Below, in pieces: positions 1 to 12,103 of a DNA stretch of 64,000 bases. Source of the stretch: Terebella lapidaria (taxonomy: Eukaryota; Annelida; Polychaeta; Terebellida; Terebellidae); contig OX424568.1 in the NCBI GenBank assembly GCA_949152475.1, positions 26,883,667 to 26,947,666 of the forward strand. Direction: 5' to 3'. The notes beneath the pieces were generated by a model. The model searched no databases. It was not told where the DNA came from and was given only the letters and a program-made list of their open reading frames with translations. Both the position numbers and the translations under genes were made by a program. The stretch's first letter is position 1. Each line of letters opens with the position of its first letter.

Positions 1-142
1 CCACATCTCTTCCCCACCTTAAAACACAGACACAATTTGAAAATTGCCCATTGTACATGTTCAGTGATTAGAGTAAACTTGTAACTTCATTATCTGTAAC
101 TTTGTTATATATAACTTAATATGCATGTATTATATAACAAAA

Positions 143-1677
143 AATTAGCCCAAAGGCTAAGATAGGTTACCGGACAATTTTGGTTTGGCCATGGCAGCAT
201 TGGCAGGTAACAGACCTTGAGATTTACCAATCAAGGTTCGCAGTGTAAACATATGACCTTGGGATTTACCAATCAAGGTCATCCGTATGAACTTCGATGT
301 AACCATTACATGTATGTGTGCGGCATTTGATATTCAATATGTTGGGTGGAATCGTTGAGGCCGCTCAGGTCAATTTACACATTCCAAGTCAGACATTTGG
401 CACTCAAGGTCATCTGACGTCAAGTTCAAGGTTATCATTAGTTGTGCCATATATGTCTTCCTATATGTTCATAATGCAAACAGGAGCTCTATCTGCAAGC
501 ATTTCATCTACAAAGGCAAATCTGGGCATTTTTTGACCCCAAAATGGCTGTTTTGACCTTTCAAGGTCATCCAAGGTCAAATTCAAGGTCACCACACAAG
601 TCGCCATATATGACTTCCGATTTGAAAGTGCCAATTTCTAAGCTCTATCTTCAAGCGTTCTATGAGTACAGTCCTGACAGCTCCCATTATGAAGGAAAAA
701 GTGCCGAAAATTTTCTAAGTCCAAAATTTTTTTCAAAGGGTGAAAATTTTTTTTTGCCTAGAAATGGCCCAAGATGGATAGTAATGTTATTTGGGGCGAA
801 AATTTTTTTTTTCGCCGACTCGTCAAAAATTCAAAATGGCCGCCCCACTGAGATCGGCGATTCAAGGGCAACAAAACTTATACACGTCGCAGAGGTATAT
901 AAGAGGAATCTTTTTAAGCAAAAATCTCAAAACTGATCAGAGAGTTTTTGAGAAAATACAGACCAGGTGCAAATTTGAGCGTTTTTCGACCCAAAAATGG
1001 CTGTTTTGACCTTTCAAGGTCATCCAAGGTCAAATTCAAGGTCACCACACAAGTCGCCATATATGACTTCCCATTTGAAAGTGCCAATTTCTAAGCTCTA
1101 TCTTCAAGCGTTCTATGAGTACAGTCCGGACAGCTCCCATTATGAAGGGGAAAAGTGCCGAAAATTTTCTAAGTCCAAAATTTTTTTCAAAGGGTGAAAA
1201 TTTTTTTTTGCTCTAGAAATGGCCCAAAATGGATAGTAATGCGATCTGGGGCGAAAAAATTTTTTTTCGCCGACCCGCCAAAAATTCAAAATGGCCGCCA
1301 CACGAAAACCGGCAGATTTAGGGCAACCAAACTTATACATATCACAGAGGTATATGAGGGGAATCTTTTGAAACCAAAAACTCAAAACTGATCAGACAGT
1401 TTTTGAGAAAATGGCCGTCAAAGTCCAAAATTGAGCGTTTTTCGACAAAAACGGCCGCCATTTTGAAAAAAATGCGAAAATCAAAAAACAAAAAAATACC
1501 TCCTTCTCAAAATATTTTTAGGCATTTTTGTGCAAAATTTCAGAAAGATTTGATCGTTAACTTTAAAGATAAAAATGTTAACGCCGGACGGACGGACGGA
1601 CGGACGGACGGACGGACGGACGGACGACGGACGCAACGCCATGCCAATAGGTTATCGGACCAAAGGTCCGGTAACCT
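143..1677 (-). mobile_element. Family C Helentron-like element (copy C1) in ITM2 intron
   Basis: Non-autonomous element in reverse orientation. Its 3' end is on the left: a hairpin TTAGCC-caaa-GGCTAA at 145-160, followed inward by GGTTACCGGAC at 165-175. Its 5' end is on the right: a palindrome at 1649-1677 (AGGTTATCGGACC / GGTCCGGTAACCT arms), flanked inward by a (CGGA)n microsatellite at about 1585-1630. The core holds a 453-bp tandem duplication (544-996 and 997-1430) rich in TCAAGGTCA. No coding capacity is apparent. The right end stops 37 bp before the next ITM2 exon. The family assignment is inferred from the end structures shared with the copies at 47.6-52.0 kb. Confidence 0.75.
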
Positions 1678-1714
1678 AATAAAATCTGATCATTTCCTGA
1701 ATTTTCTCCCTCAG

Positions 1715-4700
1715 AGGTACCAGTTCTTCTGCGGTGTCTCGTACTACGATCGCCAGACGGAAGGATACGTTCCCGGCGAGCAGATGGGTTACCGTGACAA
1801 CCAGTATTACAGCGTACACGGGGAATTCGAGGAACACATTGAGCTGGACTCGCAGCTCGGAAAGTACGAGAAGATAGACGTCCCAGAGTTTGCCGAGTGC
1901 AAACAGGCTACGATCCTGCATGACTTTGACAAGGTTAGGATTCTCCTCGTCAATACCGCTATGAGTGTACTCTAATAAATATGGTGAATCATAGGATGTA
2001 GACCTATATGACTGTTCGGTTTTGAAATCGTGATTTTATTAGGCGAAGGGGAATTCCTGAGTAGAATGTTCCTTGAATTAATTAAAATTTTTATTTCCTC
2101 TTTGATCATGTTGATTAGAAGCCAAATTTATCATACAGTCATTGATATCCATCAGTCATTGAAGTATGAATGATAACATGAACATATGGTATAAATATCT
2201 GAGTGCACATTTGTTTTTTTCCACAGAACTTGACAGCCGTTGTTGACAAGGATAATGCTCGCTGTTTCATTATCCCGCTGAACCGAACGATCGTGCGCCC
2301 GCCGAAGGACTTCTGGGATCTGCTGTCCAAACTGAGGGTATGTTCATCATCTGTGTCTTAAGTCATACTAATTGTATCCCCCGAACAAAGTTCGGCGGAT
2401 ACTATGGATTTGGCTTCGTCGTCCGCGCCCGCGTCCGCAGAGATTTTCTTGTGAACGCGCTACAGGCCGCAATTCTCATCCGATCACCATTATTTTTTGC
2501 AGGCACATATATAATGGTAAGATCCCGACACCAATCGATTTTGGTTGCCGTGGCAACTGAATTGGTCGTTTGGGGACACATTTTGCATTAAAAACAGCCT
2601 GTTTGAGACACATGGCTTGTGAACGCGCTATAGGCCGCAATTCTCACCCGATCACCATTATTTTTCGCAGGCACATATATTATGGTAAGATCCCGACACC
2701 AATCGATTTTGGTTGCCGTGGCAACTGAATTGGTCGTTTGGGGACACATTTTGCATTGAAAACAGCCTGTTTGAGACACATGGCTTGTGAACGCTCTACA
2801 GATGGCAATTTTTGACGAATCTCGATAATATTTGGAAGTGTTGTTGGGAAGGGCTGTCACACGAAACCAATCGTTTTTTGGAATGATCATATAAATACTA
2901 ATATGTTAACAGCCTAACTTATTACAGAATTTTTAAATATCCATTTTGACATGTACGATCATTCCAATAGCCTGTACAGTGGAAGGTAATGACACTAGTT
3001 TCTTGTTCAGAATGGAGAACTGAAGTTTTCACTGAAAACAGGACAATATTACTGAATAAGTTAACATTAGTTTTATTAGTTAAGTCTATTTTTGTCCACA
3101 ATAAAAATAGTTAAGACGAGAAACGTTTATTATTAAGCTCAACAAGGTAAAGGTTTTGTCCAGTACAAATTTCATGGGTGTAACTGAATAAGTTAACATT
3201 ATTTTTAATAGTTAAGTCTATTATTGACCACAATAAAAATAGTTAAGACCAGAAATATTTATTATTAACCTCAACAAGGTAAATGTTTTGTCCAGTACAA
3301 ATTTCATTGGTGTAACCGAATAAGTTAACATTATTTTCACTAGTTAAGTCTATTATTGACCACAATAAAAATAGTTAAGTCTATTATTGACCACAATGAA
3401 AATAGTTAAGATGAGAAATATTTATTATTAAGCTCAACAAGGTGAAAGTATGTCCAGTACAGATTTCATGGGTGTACTGAATAAGTTAACATTATTTTTA
3501 CTAGTTTAGTCTATTATTGACCACAATAAAAATAGTTAAGACAAGAAATATTTATTATTGGGCTCAACAAGGTAAAGATTCTGTCCAGTAGACATTTTAT
3601 GTCTGTAACCAAATAAGTTAATATGTTTTTTGCTAGTTAAGTCTATTATTGACCTCAATAAAAATAGTTAAGATGAGAAACAATTATTATTGAGCTCAAC
3701 AAGGTTAAGGTTTTGTCCGGTAGAAATTTCTGGGTGTAACCGAATAAGTTAACTTTATTTTTACATGTTAAGTCTATTATTGATCACAATGAAAATAGTT
3801 AAGACAAGAAATATTTATTATTGGGCTCAACAAGGTGAAGGCTTTGTCCAGTAGAGATTTTATGACTGACCAAATAAGTTAACATTATTTTTTTGCTAGT
3901 TAAGTCTATTATTGATCACAATAGCTTTTTATGAAAACATTGATCAACTTTCACTTTGAATTTCAACTTGAGACCATGTTTGGCACAAATTATGAGTTAA
4001 AATATAACTTATGGTGAAAAATTCGATCTGGCTCCAATTTCGTCATCTTGAAATGCAGTTTTGGTCAACTTTTACTTTGAATTTCAACTTGAAAGCATGT
4101 TTGTCACATATTATAAGTCGAAATATAACTTATGGTGAAAAGTTCGATCTGGCTCCATTTTCGTCATCTTGAAATGCAGTTTTGGTCAATTTTTAGTTTG
4201 AATTTCAACTTGAAACCAAGTTTGGCACATATTATGAGTTAAAATATAACTTATGATGAAAAGTTCGATCTGGCTCCAAGTTCTTCATCTTGAAATGCAG
4301 TTTTGGTAAACTTTTAGCTTGAATTTCAACTTGAAACCAAGTTTGGCACATATTATGAGTTAAAATATAACTTATGACGAAAAGTTCTATCTGGCTCCAA
4401 TTTCGTCATCTTGAAATGCAGTTTTGGTCAACTTTTACATTGAATTTCAACTTAAAACCAAGTTTGGCACATATTATGAGTTGAAATATAACTCATGGCG
4501 AAAAGTTTGATCTGGGTCCAATTTCGTCATCTTAAAATGCAGTTTTGGTCAACTTTTAGTTTGAAGTTCAACTTGAAATCAAGTTGGGAAGGTATTATGA
4601 GTTAAAATATAACTCATGACGAAAAGTTTGATCTGGCTCCAATTTTGTCATCTTGAAATGCAGTTTTGATCAACTTTTACTTTGAATTTCAACTTGAAAC

Positions 4701-5904
4701 CATGTTTGGCACATACATGTATTATGGATCGAAATATAACTTATGGTGAGAAGTTCAATCTAGCTCCAATTTTGTCATCTTGAAATGCATTTTTGGTCAA
4801 ATTTTACTTTGAATTTCAACTTGGAACCAAGTTTGTAAAATATTCTGAGTTGAAATATAAATAGGTGAAAAGATTGATCTATCTGTATTTTCGTTATTTT
4901 ATCAAACATGTCGAAAGGAAATTCATATAAAGAGATTTCAGTGGTGATTTTGAATTCGACCTTCAATAACCTCGGAAAATCAGTGCAGCAATTTTGGTGG
5001 GGAAAAGAAAACAGTTGTGACTTGAGATTTAACATTTCTCTGGTAATCTTTTTTAGCCCTTGCTCTAGTTTTTCACACTTGACAGTGATATATTTGGGGC
5101 AACAGAGATGATAGGGCTACGGGGGATACACCCAAGCGGTCGTAGGCGACCGGAAGCGTCTAGTTTACATATCACACATCCACATTAATGGTATTTAGTA
5201 ATCTGTCGATCACCTCCAACCCTTTGCCCAACCTTTAACCCTTTGTATTCAAACTGCACTCTCTTTGACCTTTAACCCTTCCCCAGAGCGGCTACTATCT
5301 GATAATTTCACCTTTAACCCTTTGATGTTATACTTTACACTGACCTTTAACCATGTGAACAATTTTAACCCTTTTCTCCCCTAGAGCGGCTACTACTTGC
5401 CCGACACGGAGATCGTGCGTGAGAACTACCGTGTGGTGACGCCGCAACTGGACGATCTTAACCCCCTGGGTTTCTACATCTGGCGCGAGTGCCGCTGGTT
5501 CAACACCTACCGTATGGTTCGTGAAGGAGATCCCATCGGTAAGCTCACAGGTCTCTGGATTCTCATGGTTTCAAATTTACACAAATAATATATTCGTTGA
5601 TCATTATACGAATACTAGTAGATGTTTTCGTGTTATAAATCCTATACAACTGTTCGATCATATCAATTGGTGATACATGTATTTTGAAACTTTTAAAAGA
5701 TAAAGAATATGTGATCATGATGATTGTCACTATTATACGAAAAAAACTCACCAAAAAAACCGATAAAAAAATGATGTATTTCGTCCCATGTCAGCGATGG
5801 CGAGGAAGAAACGAAGTACGTGTGAGTTTGAGGGCTTGGATTACTCCCTTGGCTCTGGCGGCACAGCTCTGCTCAAGAAACTGCATGTTTCTGGCTGCTG
5901 GTAG
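1715..5904 (+). CDS. ITM2: Integral membrane protein 2 (BRI/ITM2), BRICHOS and C-terminal exons, partial
   Basis: The four visible exons are 1715-1933, 2227-2337, 5385-5538 and 5795-5904, all with GT-AG introns and phases that join. They give 197 residues to the stop at 5902-5904. The cytosolic tail and type II membrane anchor lie upstream of the window. ITM2 proteins are chaperone-like type II membrane proteins whose BRICHOS domain is shed and whose C-terminal peptide is cut off by furin. Family marks seen here: VPEFAECKQATILHDFDK, then a 37-residue exon ending SKLR (the human exon is the same length), then LNPLGFYIWREC. The two BRICHOS cysteines are present (NARC and WREC). The last exon carries a textbook furin site, RKKR, followed by a 29-residue peptide with two cysteines. 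Exon boundaries match vertebrate ITM2B. Introns here house elements C1 and A1. Which vertebrate paralogue it matches cannot be said; invertebrates usually have one. Confidence 0.93.
2449..2800 (+). repeat. Two-unit ~155-bp tandem repeat in element A1
   Basis: A block beginning TTGTGAACGCGCTA and containing GGTAAGATCCCGACACC and GGTTGCCGTGGCAAC recurs about 155 bp apart and then decays. Copy A2 carries only one unit. Confidence 0.7.
3055..3930 (+). repeat. ~130-bp tandem array, about 7 units, in element A1
   Basis: Units start near GTTAACATTATTTTTACTAG and contain TCTATTATTGACCACAAT and CTCAACAAGGTAAAGG. Unit starts fall near 3061, 3190, 3325, 3486, 3618, 3747 and 3878. One unit carries a short internal duplication. 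Confidence 0.8.
3945..4880 (+). repeat. ~121-bp tandem array, about 8 units, in element A1
   Basis: Units contain GATCTGGCTCCAATTTCGTC, CTTGAAATGCAGTTTTGGTC and TTGAATTTCAACTTGAAACC. Unit starts fall near 4025, 4146, 4268, 4389, 4510, 4630 and 4756. Copy A2 has about four units of the same array. Confidence 0.82.
5216..5384 (+). repeat. CCTTTAACCC degenerate repeats with duplicated 3' splice site
   Basis: Four or five degenerate copies of ACCTTTAACCCTTT precede ITM2 exon 5385. Within them, at about 5284-5298, is CCCCAGAGCGGCTACTA. It repeats the true acceptor and first bases of the exon (CCCCTAGAGCGGCTACTA) about 100 bp early, so it looks like a tandem duplication that copied the exon start. 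Confidence 0.65.
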
Positions 5905-7830
5905 AAACGCTGCTGCGCTAGAAACAAAAGCGGACGTCACGGAAATGCTGGTGTGGGTGGGGGAGGGGGGGGGGGGGGCGTGGTTGGAGAAAGACGAACT
6001 TTTGTGATTGGACAGAGAAGCAAAGTGATTCGTGTGATGTATGACTGTTCGACTTCGAAGGAGCAGCACGTTTTTTCGCTGCAAGGTACAGAAATGGCGG
6101 GGATTTCAGAATGACAGTGTCGAAGGCACAAATTCTCCGGTGTGTGTGAGGGACGTTTATAGCCTACCGATTCCTTGTAGAATTCTTGTCAACACTAAAA
6201 CCAAATAGACCTGCTGAGAACATTGTGCCGTTTTGAGTCGTACAGTGTTCTCCCTGTGAATTTTCGACGTTTAGACGGAAATACAATGTACTTGTATATA
6301 TATAGCAATACTGTATTAATATTAGTATGTGCGTATTTTGTTGTGAACTGCTTTGATACTGTATACCTTTCTCCGCAAAAGTATTCTGTGACCTAGTTCA
6401 AATTATTTGTATGAACTACGGCTTGTATTCTTTAATTAAGACCCTTCAGTCATGAAATAAGATGTATGTGTATGCAAATCACAAAGCATTTATGTAATTC
6501 AAGTCCATTATATTATATTATGCCCGTATATTTGACAACCGCTGCATGAACCTACATATTTACTGGTTAAGATTATGACATACAATTTGATTCATTGTTT
6601 ACCACAAAATGTAGACTATATATTAAATATGTAACCGAGTGGTTCAGTATGACTTGTGAACTATATGTACAGGAAATTTTTAGATACTATGCTATTGTTG
6701 AAAATTTTGTGCCCAGAAACTTGTTTGTTTGACCACAGGCTTTTCTTGTGCTTCTTAAAAATGTTGACTAATTTCACATCGGACATTTGGCAATATACCG
6801 TCTTCTATATCATTCCTTGCATGCTTGTTCCAACCCTGGCATTAAACTTCACAAGATATTGTGCATTTTGTATTAGTTAATGCACATACATTCTCCTCAA
6901 ACCTTCAAGTCTACTTTGCGGCTGTAACAAAAAAACTAAACTAGTTAGAAACCAGCATGCTTTTGATGATTTGGGACTTGCTGTAAGAGATGAACATGTA
7001 AATTACTATAATAATTAACATACCTGCCTCTATTTGTACCAATCAATGCAGAATGTGAGAGCAAATTTTAGCTGTAGAAATCGATGAAAGAATTTAGAAG
7101 CTTCTCCTTTTAGGATATATATCACGGTATTACATGGATACAGCTGCTTTGCAAATCACTGTATTATCTGGTCAAGTTAGAATACATAAATAACCAGAAA
7201 TATTGGTATATATACAAGATTATACAGTTAAACAGTGGTAATTGAAGAAGAAGAAAAAACAAACATGTTTCATCTGTAGAGTACGGTTTGCTGTTTTGTT
7301 CCAGGATTAGTTTTGGCCATGAAAGAATTCGCAAATTTTCAATCTCTATTGTATGTGAACACCTGACTATATGAAAAGCACTTCCAAACACATAATTTTT
7401 GATGCACCAGATAACTGTATGGGGCATATTATAACGGGTATTTCTGATGTACATGTACAACTGATATGAAATCGTATATTTTGCATCGAGAATGTATTGT
7501 GAAAATCAGACTTCAAATTGATCAGATGGCAATAAAATAATTTTGTTGTATATTTGCCTAAGCATTTTTAGGACTACAATTACAAATGGATTTGCTTTAA
7601 TAGATTACCACTGAATTTGTATTCATCCACTGAAATTGATACGTAATAGCTACCAGGATATGTTTGTTAACTAGATATTGTTGAATATTGTGTACAATTT
7701 GTTTGAAATTACTGGACATAACTTCAGACGCAAATAATTTGTGTAAATTTTGGAAGTTGTCTCATCTTTGTTCTATACAAAATCCTCTGTAGTTTTGTCT
7801 ATGTTAATAAATGTTTGTTTATTCTAATAA
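5905..7830 (+). other. ITM2: ITM2 3' untranslated region and likely poly(A) sites
   Basis: No other gene is seen between the ITM2 stop and the next elements. AATAAA occurs at 7531 and at 7806-7811; the latter is followed by a GT-rich stretch, so it is the better cleavage-site candidate. A G-run near 5957-5978 lies just after the stop. The exact 3' end is inferred, not seen. Confidence 0.5.
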
Positions 7831-7911
7831 CTTGGGTCATTTTCATGTTTTTGAGTTGTTGGTTTGATACCTATTCCTGTGAAAGTAGTCCATACATTCA
7901 GTATTCCACAT

Positions 7912-8179
7912 ACTGTAAAACTTTTAATAGACGCAGGGCCTCCAATAAAACGCTGATGTTATGACGACGCACTGCAATGCAGGGTGGTAGGGGAAATTAA
8001 AGCACACAAGATTGTAGATTTAATTATCGTGATCATATTTTCTGCAGCTATGTACATACTAGTATGGTAGGTGATCAAATCAATAAACGCAGGGCCTCTA
8101 ATTAAAACAAAGGCATAGACGCAGGGTCAGGAAGGCGAGTGAACCAATAAACGCTCCTGTTTTTTAGAAGTTTTACAGT
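7912..8179. mobile_element. MITE-like element with ACTGTAAAACTT inverted ends
   Basis: The left end ACTGTAAAACTTTTA (7912-7926) is inverted at the right end (8161-8179, AAGTTTTACAGT). The interior repeats AATAGACGCAGGG-like and AATAAACGCAGGG-like words several times. About 268 bp; no coding. Confidence 0.55.
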
Positions 8180-8357
8180 TCTGTGGTTCCCCTCAGATAG
8201 GACCTACTCTTCTGCCACAAAATCGAGGTCTTATCTGAAGGGAAGTCTTATTAGAGGGATTCATTTACATGCTAGAGTCATCCTAACGCTACAGGAAAAA
8301 GTTTTTACAGGAGGGGGAAGTCTATAGATGGGGGTCTTATGTGAGGGGGACCACTGT
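8180..8357. mobile_element. MITE-like element with CAGTGGTCCC ends
   Basis: About 178 bp. The left end GTGGTTCCCCTCAGATAGG is the inverse of the right end ending GGGGGACCACTG. A clearly homologous copy in opposite orientation lies at 20783-20955, sharing TAGGATGACT and CATGTAAATGAA inside. An isolated end is at 16335-16385. It abuts the preceding MITE. Confidence 0.6.
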
Positions 8358-8379
8358 ATTTGGTGTAGTAATATTCAAA

Positions 8380-9075
8380 ATTGTGCTCTGAAAAAACTTA
8401 CATCAAGTTTCCAAAAACACCATGCACACTGGTACTCAAAAACTATCTGAATCGATTTCAACATTTTTATTGCACATGGCATTCAGATATTTTCAAGTAT
8501 GTGTAACAGTAAACATTTCAAGATTTCTCACATGTATGTTCTCAAGATAGTGCACTTGCTGTCGAAACAAATGCTAGTAATTATTAAATGAAAAGAATCA
8601 GAGAACACAGTCTATGAAATGCATAGTCCAGCAAAAACTGATATATTCTACCATTTCAGTGCTTAGCAAATAGCAATGTTCACCATTCTGTGCATCATTC
8701 ATTTGGTTCCTTCAAATGAATACTTATAATGAATGTAACACCGGAATGTCATGTCAGTCTAACTGATGATTTACTAGTAATGAATTTATCCTACCAGCAA
8801 ATTTACATAACATTGTACATCCATTTTGTTATATGACATCATCATCTCACATTTTCTAAATTTATTATCCTACACATATTCTCTATCATTGAATATTCCA
8901 TAAAGTTGTCACAAAAGGAAGAACAGACTGCTACACATAAAACACATAAACAATCGTAATACTCCGAGTTGTTTCCTAATATATACATTGTACTAGTACA
9001 TTAGATTTCCATTAATTCCAATATATACACGACAGTATATAACCGAGTTCAGAAAGTATACACACACTATCGACA
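8380..9075 (-). other. ATP6V1D: ATP6V1D 3' untranslated/flanking region
   Basis: AT-rich sequence downstream of the ATP6V1D stop (reading leftward). AATAAA on the minus strand is seen near 8858-8863 and again near 8464. No other feature is recognised. Confidence 0.4.
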
Positions 9076-10074
9076 TCAATCAAACAACATGTCTTCATCC
9101 TTATCATCATCTATGAGATTTGGGTGGTCATCGATATCAACTCCCTGCGCCTTCAGTTTAGCTTTCAATTCTTCTTTCCCTTTGCGCTCGCGTTGTTTTT
9201 TCGCCTGCACCTTCTTCAACCTGTAAAATTCTTCACGTTCCCGCTCATCAAGCTCTTGAATGATGTAATCCAATGTCCTCTCAATCCTTGGGATAATGAC
9301 ATACTCTATGGCATTTACTCTCCTCTGCGTGATTTTAATCGTTTCATCGAGCGTCACAAACGATGTCTGCAACGACGCAAGCTCGACCAAAAGCTCAACA
9401 GCCTTCGCGTAATTTCTCTTGAGTTTGTCAACTTGCTGCCCTCCACGAGACAAACCTGTCAGCATGTAACTGTCGGAGCCGTCCTGGTAATGTTCGAAGA
9501 TTGGAAGCTGTACGCCCGCGACATTATCTCTCTTCGATTTGACCTTGATCTGTGCTCTGTTCACATTCTGGAGAACCATATCGTTGAAGTCACCCATAGT
9601 GAACTTGGCCTCTGCCAATGAGAACGCGGCTTCCTTCATCACTTCTCCCATCAACTGCTTCGTCTCGATGATCTTCTTCAGGATGGTTCTGAAGCGTAGC
9701 CGCAAAGCATCGGCTGTAAGGAAAAATTATCCTGTATAAAGTGCTGGCATACCGTACGACATGTAATAAATCTACAAAATTAGTGAGTCAACATGCTTAT
9801 CATGTATGAAAATACAGCTGTACGATATGGAAAGTCGGATGAGCATATATCCAACATGCCATTGTAAATTGAATTGATCTGTTTAAATTGATTTAAAGCT
9901 AAGTCTGATGATCGGAATGTCAAGTCAAGTGACAAGCAGGTGAGTGTCCATAATACAAAATGTACCTTTCTTTTTCAAAAGACTATGACCCTTTTGTGCT
10001 CCTTTCAAACGCGCCTTCATTAAAGTTTGTGCCATCCGGGATGGAAATACACTAATTCTGTCCTTCCCTGACAT
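9076..10074 (-). CDS. ATP6V1D: V-type proton ATPase subunit D
   Basis: Two exons on the minus strand: 10074-9966 (start ATG at 10074-10072) and 9713-9076, joined in phase 1 to give 248 residues; human has 247. Subunit D is the central rotor shaft of the V1 sector, coupling ATP hydrolysis in the A3B3 ring to the membrane ring in endolysosomes. The start MSGKDR, then [79 protein letters not shown] and [15 protein letters not shown] closely follow the animal orthologues. The C-terminus ends DEDMLFD (human DEDLLFE). The protein is predicted to be two long helices forming a coiled coil. The tail around residues 205-235 differs from the vertebrate one, as is usual. Only one intron is present. An MITF-type E-box lies about 95 bp upstream. 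Confidence 0.97.
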
Positions 10075-10168
10075 TTTATCGTTCTCGTGCACGCGTTTTG
10101 AGGCAAAACTGTCAAAAACTTGACAAATGTCAAAATCCAGAAAGGAAATGGCTGACGCACATGCGCAG

Positions 10169-10176
10169 TCACATGA
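10169..10176 (-). promoter_or_regulatory. TCACATGA E-box (M-box) upstream of ATP6V1D
   Basis: TCACATGA lies about 95 bp upstream of the ATP6V1D start codon, next to an NRF1-like GCACATGCGCAG word at 10157-10168. MiT/TFE factors (MITF, TFEB) bind such sites in lysosomal genes. Function here is inference. Confidence 0.4.
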
Positions 10177-10199
10177 TGCTGACATTATTTATTTACAGG

Positions 10200-12103
10200 T
10201 AGCGCCACCGTCGCCCGACAGGGGGCAGCAGTTTAGCTATTTTACAGAGGGCAGCACTAGATCAGATTCCAAACTTCGCGGTGGGCATCCTGCATCAAAG
10301 ATCCTCTGTATTTTTTTTTAGAATACACTGAACAGAATTTTTCTGACTTGAAAGAAGTGAAGGGCATAGTACGGTAATCGCTCAACCAATCAGCGAGCGT
10401 TCACCTCACTTAGGCAATTTAAAGGGAAACTGTTGTTAAACATCGCCTCATATATTTTTTTAGGCCAGACTTCTGGACGAGTGTATATTCACCTGAAAGA
10501 ACGCACTGCTGGGAAATAATGACCCGGTTTTCAAGGCAGTATCTCGTTGGCGTTCTTCTCAGGAGCTGGGGAATCAAAGGGGTTTTGCATGGGCATCAGT
10601 ACCCATAATTTTTTTTTATTTTCACCCCGGGTCCATTCAAGGCAGAATAGCGAAAAATCCCATGTGTCGTCAAATATATTCATGCTTACCACGCGATGCC
10701 CAATACGTTGAGGGATAAAACTAGCATAGTGGTTAGGCTGCGATTTTTTTTTAGGAAGGTGTTATGGACCGTCAAAGTAAGATCATTTAACATTGAGTTG
10801 AATGGCCAATATAATTAATATACTGTAGCCTGAACTCATGCTCATGTACGCTCTCAATTAAATTGTATTCGCTTTAAAGTGATATTGGCAGAAAGTTATG
10901 GATTTCGCCATATCTTTCTGATCGGATGAAGAAAACATAATAGTTATATATCTGCACTTGTTTGCCCAAACAGATGCCCCTTTCTAATTGATTTCGTTGC
11001 AAATTTCAGGTGGAGATAGCTTGAGTTTGTTTACACTGCTGCCATTCCCGGTGCTTTGTATCCCTTGATGCAATGCGATTCCAGCTTACTAGTATATGTT
11101 CGAGTCAATCGAGCGTGAACTAGGTTAACTCTGAGTGGCGCACAAAACAAAAGAAAAGTGGCTGCTAGTACTGTCATATGCTTGATTTATCCATTTGATC
11201 AAGCATAGTTTGTTTTGTAACCTATTTTTCCAGAGAGACCACAGGCATATATGTACATTGTAATTGATTTGGAAAAAAAAGTTTTACTGCCATTATCACT
11301 TTAATTATGAGTCACAAACAAGCAAACACAGAAGAACATTATTTTATAAATATATGTTTTAATAACCAATGAGAGAATTCATATGAACAATGACAACTGA
11401 TCGGTTGGGAGCATTTGATCATGTAAAGTATTTTGTATTAAATGTTTTGCAAACATTTTCCTTGTATTTCACAAACAATGTAGCACCTGTGTCAGTGGGC
11501 ATATGTGTTGACGTGGTATATATTTGCCACAGTTATCAATGAAATTGACGTTCAGACAAATGTATTGGTGATTTTCATATATATTCACAATCTGAATCAT
11601 GATTGAGAGAAACAGTAACCAAATATATATACATTCTGTAAATAAATACATTTGTAATATATCATGCTAGCTTATTTGCAGGTATAACATTTTGTGATTA
11701 AGTATTTGCAGTATGAGTTTTCAAAACTTACTTGTTGACAAACACAAAACTATGAATGTAATTGATCTCAAACAATATACAGGCTAAATTCATGACTTGA
11801 TATTTTCGAGTGGTACCGAATATATCCGAGTGAAAAACAAAAATCAATACAAAAATGAAAACTTGACTTCAATTGAGTAGTGAATACAACTTTGGCGTCT
11901 ATATATATATATATATATAGATATATAATATATCCTCTAGCGATCATATCTTCAATACAAATATTCGTAAACATGCGCACATATCAAACTTATCAAAGTT
12001 TTGCAAATGAATTTAGCAAACCAGGACTACACACAAGTTACACCACATATACACTGGTAATGTCGATGACTTTGAGCAGGTTCACCATAGAAAGGTACTT
12101 TCT
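10200..12103. other. Intergenic stretch between ATP6V1D and MFSD1
   Basis: AT-rich, with a short (TA)n run near 11900-11930 and homopolymer A/T runs. No coding exon or repeat family member is recognised. The right part probably includes the MFSD1 3' UTR. Confidence 0.4.

Larger units (their letters stand above)
2375..5163 (+). mobile_element. Family A Helentron-like element (copy A1) in ITM2 intron
   Basis: The 5' end is GTATCCCCC with a nested palindrome (CCGAAC-aaa-GTTCGG, then GGATAC), followed by a short CGTCCG-rich stretch. The 3' end has the inverted counterpart GGGGGATAC at 5121-5129, then a hairpin CGGTCG-tagg-CGACCG at 5137-5152, then GAAGCGTCTAG and flanking T. The core is three successive tandem arrays listed separately. 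A second copy with the same ends lies at 22301-23881. The terminal hairpin a few bases before CTAG|T is typical of Helitron-class ends. No Rep/helicase coding is seen, so the element is non-autonomous. Confidence 0.75.

Noticed and set aside
544-1385. Frames with FQGHPRSNSRSPHKSPYMTS as a gene
   Set aside because: They are duplicated inside element C1 by its 453-bp tandem repeat and sit in an ITM2 intron.
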